From the NCBI RefSeq assembly GCF_002807055.1, contig NZ_NIXN01000003.1, forward strand, positions 186,001-250,000: a stretch of 64,000 nucleotides of DNA. Reading direction: 5' to 3'. Below are positions 61,514-64,000 of this stretch, one piece after another. Every line of letters starts with the position of its first letter. Positions within the stretch are counted from its first letter, which is position 1. The notes under the pieces are model-generated. The model saw nothing but the letters and a program-made list of their open reading frames with translations. It had not been told where the DNA came from and searched no databases. Source of the DNA: Confluentibacter citreus. Its GTDB lineage: Bacteria; Bacteroidota; Bacteroidia; Flavobacteriales; Flavobacteriaceae. The translations under genes were made by a program, and so were the position numbers.

Positions 61514-61524
61514 TAAATATTTTT

Positions 61525-62619
61525 TTATTGTGTCGCATTAGCAAGAATCTTGTTAAGCTTTTCTATATGTAACTCCATATTAAAATGAGTTCTTATATTT
61601 TCCTTTCCTGCCTGTCCAAGTCGTTTGGCAAATGCCACATCATCCAATACTTTTAACATATGGGCGCTCATAGCTTCAACGTCACGCTCTTCACTAAGCA
61701 AGCCTGTTTTATTATGTGCGATAATATCTGGTATACCCGCATGTATAGTCGATATAACAGGTAAACCCGCCGCACTTGCCTCTAAAATAGATAAGGGCGT
61801 ACCTTCAGAATCGCCATTTTCTGCAACAATAGAATGTTGTACAAAAGCCATAGATTCTTGTAATAAATCCATATACGCCTGCTGGGTAATAACACCAAGA
61901 AAAATAATGTGGTTTTCTAATTTTAACTGCTTAACTAAACTTTTACAAGCATCTAAAAGTACACCATCGCCTCCAAATAATAATTTAGCGTCTGGATGTT
62001 TGTTTATAACCTTACTAAACGCCTTTATGGCATAATACGGTGCTTTTTTATCAGTAAACCTACCTACCGATAAAAATTGTTTTTTATTATACTTAGGGCT
62101 AACCAATTCAAATTCTTTACACGGGCCGTAAACATTATACACTAATTTATCTATGGGACAACCCAAATTTAAAAGTGCACGTTCCATAACCCTTGAAACT
62201 GCAATAACTTTAGATGCTTTTAAAAAAACTTGCTTGTAGTAGTTACAACTTTTTATAATATCTCTAATACTGGCGTCGAATCCATGAAAATGAACAATTA
62301 CTGGTAATTTTGTAATATTTAAAAGGGGTAATAAATGATGGGCATGCGAACCATACTCAATTAAAATAACATTTACCTTATGTGCCTTTAAAGAGGCCGC
62401 TATGTATTCCCAATAAGTAGGGCTTGGCTTTTTAAATACCTTGTTAATTAACTTAGTTAAAAAACTTGCCTCTTTTTTCAACCCACCTTCACCTTCTAAT
62501 TCAATAAAATTGCCTTTTCCATAGTAATAAAACACCTTTCCTTTTAAATAGTTTTTATGCGCCTGAATAAAGGTTTCGGAATATGCATTTTGGCTTGGTG
62601 AAAAAATAGCGATGTTCAA
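61525..62619 (-). CDS. Glycosyltransferase family 4 protein
   Basis: 364 residues, GT-B fold. NIAIFSPSQNAYSETFIQAH, VHFHGFDASI, LSVGRFTDKKAPYYAIKAF and the donor site DSEGTPLSILEASAAGLPVIST. The start is TTG at 62619, overlapping the TGA of the upstream GT2 gene (TTGA). No ATG is close, and the GT4 N-terminus begins here, so the TTG is well supported. Product is an unknown glycan linkage. Confidence 0.92.
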   Translation of the reverse strand: MNIAIFSPSQNAYSETFIQAHKNYLKGKVFYYYGKGNFIELEGEGGLKKEASFLTKLINKVFKKPSPTYWEYIAASLKAHKVNVILIEYGSHAHHLLPLLNITKLPVIVHFHGFDASIRDIIKSCNYYKQVFLKASKVIAVSRVMERALLNLGCPIDKLVYNVYGPCKEFELVSPKYNKKQFLSVGRFTDKKAPYYAIKAFSKVINKHPDAKLLFGGDGVLLDACKSLVKQLKLENHIIFLGVITQQAYMDLLQESMAFVQHSIVAENGDSEGTPLSILEASAAGLPVISTIHAGIPDIIAHNKTGLLSEERDVEAMSAHMLKVLDDVAFAKRLGQAGKENIRTHFNMELHIEKLNKILANATQ

Positions 62620-63551
62620 AATCTAAAACGGTTTTTAAGTTTAAGTGACACAAACATTAAAAATAAAGTACTTCGCAATGTATGCGATAATTTAATACTA
62701 TAAAACCTTTTAGTGAAAACTTCAAAAAAACCATGAAGCGCAAACCATTTTTTATAAAGCAAGGTTTCTTGTTGCTTATTTTGAATACCTAGGTTTCTAA
62801 ATACTTCCCTCCGTAAAACAGCCTCTTCCTCTAAACGTAGTCTTTGCTTTTGTAAGGTATTATGCCGTCTGCTCATGGTATCATGATACCGAAAATAGTT
62901 TAAAGGTTCGCTCACAAAGGCAATGCTATTATTGGCACAAAGCCGTATCCAAAACAACCAATCGCCACACATAGTCATTTTTAACAAGTATTTGTTAAAA
63001 TAAGAGTTCTTTACAATATCACGTCTAAACACAACGGCACTGGCATTGGGTATCACATTTTTAACCAGTAAATAGTTTGTATTAAAAACAGTGCCGTCCA
63101 TAACAAAATGGTTCTCCCAAATATTGGGTTCAAATTGTGCCGTATAAGGCAATCTACTTTTTAAATCACTCCCATAACTATTCACGTCCAAAGTCTGGGT
63201 ATAACAAATAGCGTGACCTTGTGATAAATAACGTAGTGTAGACTCCAAAAAAGTAACCTCACAATAATCATCACTTTCGGCAATCCAAATGTACTCCCCT
63301 TTTGCCAATGCCATCCCTTTTTGCCATTGTTTAAAGGGACTTCCTGAGTTTTCGGCATTCACTATATAATGGGATACTTTAGGGTGTTTGGCATAGTTTT
63401 TTAAAATATCCTGACTGCCATCGGTAGAAGCATCATCCAATAAAATGACTTCAAAATCCTGAATCGTTTGGTTAAAAACCGTATCTAACCGTTCTTGCAA
63501 ATAAGGTGCATGATTGTAATTGGGGACGATTATGGAGACTTTGGGGTTCAC
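62616..63551 (-). CDS. Glycosyltransferase family 2 protein
   Basis: 311 residues. NPKVSIIVPNYNHAPYLQER, VILLDDASTDGSQDIL, YIWIAESDDYCE and KMTMCGDWLFWIRL are the GT-A core motifs (AESDD is a common variant of DxD). It starts with GTG at 63551, overlapping the TGA stop of the gene upstream (GTGA). The C-terminus is basic and slightly hydrophobic. Specificity unknown. Confidence 0.92.
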   Translation of the reverse strand: MNPKVSIIVPNYNHAPYLQERLDTVFNQTIQDFEVILLDDASTDGSQDILKNYAKHPKVSHYIVNAENSGSPFKQWQKGMALAKGEYIWIAESDDYCEVTFLESTLRYLSQGHAICYTQTLDVNSYGSDLKSRLPYTAQFEPNIWENHFVMDGTVFNTNYLLVKNVIPNASAVVFRRDIVKNSYFNKYLLKMTMCGDWLFWIRLCANNSIAFVSEPLNYFRYHDTMSRRHNTLQKQRLRLEEEAVLRREVFRNLGIQNKQQETLLYKKWFALHGFFEVFTKRFYSIKLSHTLRSTLFLMFVSLKLKNRFRF

Positions 63552-64000
63552 GCTTTATTGAGTGATGTTATAATTTCAAACAATTGTGGGCAAATGATTT
63601 CGGGAGTAAACTGAGAAAAAACTTTTTCGTTTAACTCACCATGACTTTTTACCAAATCTGGATTATTATAATATTTTATAATCTTATCTGCCATAGCTTC
63701 AATATTCAAATAAGGCACAATAAATCCACCTGCTCCATTCAATATTTCATTAGTACCAACAGCCCTATCAAAACTAACAATAGGTTTTCCTAACATACCT
63801 ACTTCTATACACACCAAAGGAAATGGATCTTCTCTCGAAGTCATTACAAACACATTAAATTCATTATAATAATTAGTTGGATTTTTCACTTCACCTGTAA
63901 ATTTAACAATATCCTTCAATCCTAATTTGTGAATATCCGCTTCTAAAATTATTTGTTCCTTTAAAGGAAGTTTACCTACCCAAACAAAATTTATATTACT
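63548..64000 (-). CDS. Glycosyltransferase family 4 protein (5' part cut by window edge)
   Basis: The frame is open to base 64000, giving the C-terminal ~150 residues. It begins SNINFVWVGKLPLKEQIIL, which is the inter-domain linker of GT4 enzymes, and contains FTGEVKNPTNYYNEF and SREDPFPLVCIEVGMLGKPIVSF with the donor-site acidic pair. Any apparent start at 63919 (TTG) is internal. It is followed by the GT2 gene with a four-base overlap. The locus continues to the right. Confidence 0.9.
   Translation of the reverse strand, partial: SNINFVWVGKLPLKEQIILEADIHKLGLKDIVKFTGEVKNPTNYYNEFNVFVMTSREDPFPLVCIEVGMLGKPIVSFDRAVGTNEILNGAGGFIVPYLNIEAMADKIIKYYNNPDLVKSHGELNEKVFSQFTPEIICPQLFEIITSLNKA

Noticed and set aside
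1-64000. CRISPR arrays, insertion sequences, prophage and tRNA/rRNA genes
   Set aside because: No regularly spaced direct repeats, transposase or phage-like proteins, or cloverleaf-type sequences were recognised by reading. A tRNA scan was not run.

Overview
The window looks like a chromosomal segment of a member of the Flavobacteriaceae (Bacteroidota). The base composition is AT-rich. Several genes are preceded by the Bacteroidota-type -7 box TAnnTTTG, sometimes with an upstream TTG. Marker families of the group are present: a DUF3276/PUR-type protein, a PorV-like outer-membrane protein, an Lnb/DUF4105 protein, a cyclophilin-FKBP fusion PPIase, and a RecQ without the zinc cysteines. No rRNA, tRNA, CRISPR array, insertion sequence or prophage gene was recognised. 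Taxonomy is inferred from gene content only.

Bases 1-37000 are mostly housekeeping. They hold cinA (cut by the left edge), a lone Hpt protein, an FAH-family hydrolase, a DEDDh exonuclease, a lipoyl-dependent E2 acyltransferase, recR, a sodium:solute symporter, a fabH-type KAS III, htpG, a GH43 glycosidase, proC-proB, nusB-DUF1573-yajC, an ABC exporter, csaA, a CFBP-type PPIase, recQ, kdsD-tatC-CMD, lptB, pssA, and a PorV-like gene coupled to an Lnb-like gene. Inside this stretch sits a compact three-gene unit (4623-6722) of a GT2 glycosyltransferase, a phosphoribosyltransferase and a HAD phosphatase. Its content matches what a split PRPP-dependent ribofuranosyl-transfer system would need.

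Bases 37007-64000 form one end of a large surface-polysaccharide locus that runs off the right edge, almost all on the minus strand. It contains a polyprenyl-phosphate sugar-1-phosphate transferase, an O-antigen ligase/polymerase, about 19 GT2, GT4 or DUF616 glycosyltransferases, three methyltransferases (one FkbM-type), an asparagine-synthetase-like amidotransferase and one sulfotransferase on the opposite strand. One GT4 gene is split by a frameshift at a nine-base homopolymer; a tenth T would restore the frame, which suggests phase variation or a sequencing error. Four neighbouring GT2 genes (55872-60735) are recent-looking paralogues. No flippase or export gene is visible, so the locus must continue outside the window or use components elsewhere.

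Non-coding signals include several hairpin terminators, a divergent TPP-riboswitch-like element followed by a terminator-like hairpin but no thiamin gene, a strong minus-strand promoter in front of a ~360-bp stretch without a clear gene, two copies of a dispersed ATTCCTGC/GCAGGAAT palindrome, a heptamer tandem repeat beside recQ, and a possible heat-shock control region at htpG. TTG start codons are unusually common, and three junctions use TTGA stop/start overlaps.
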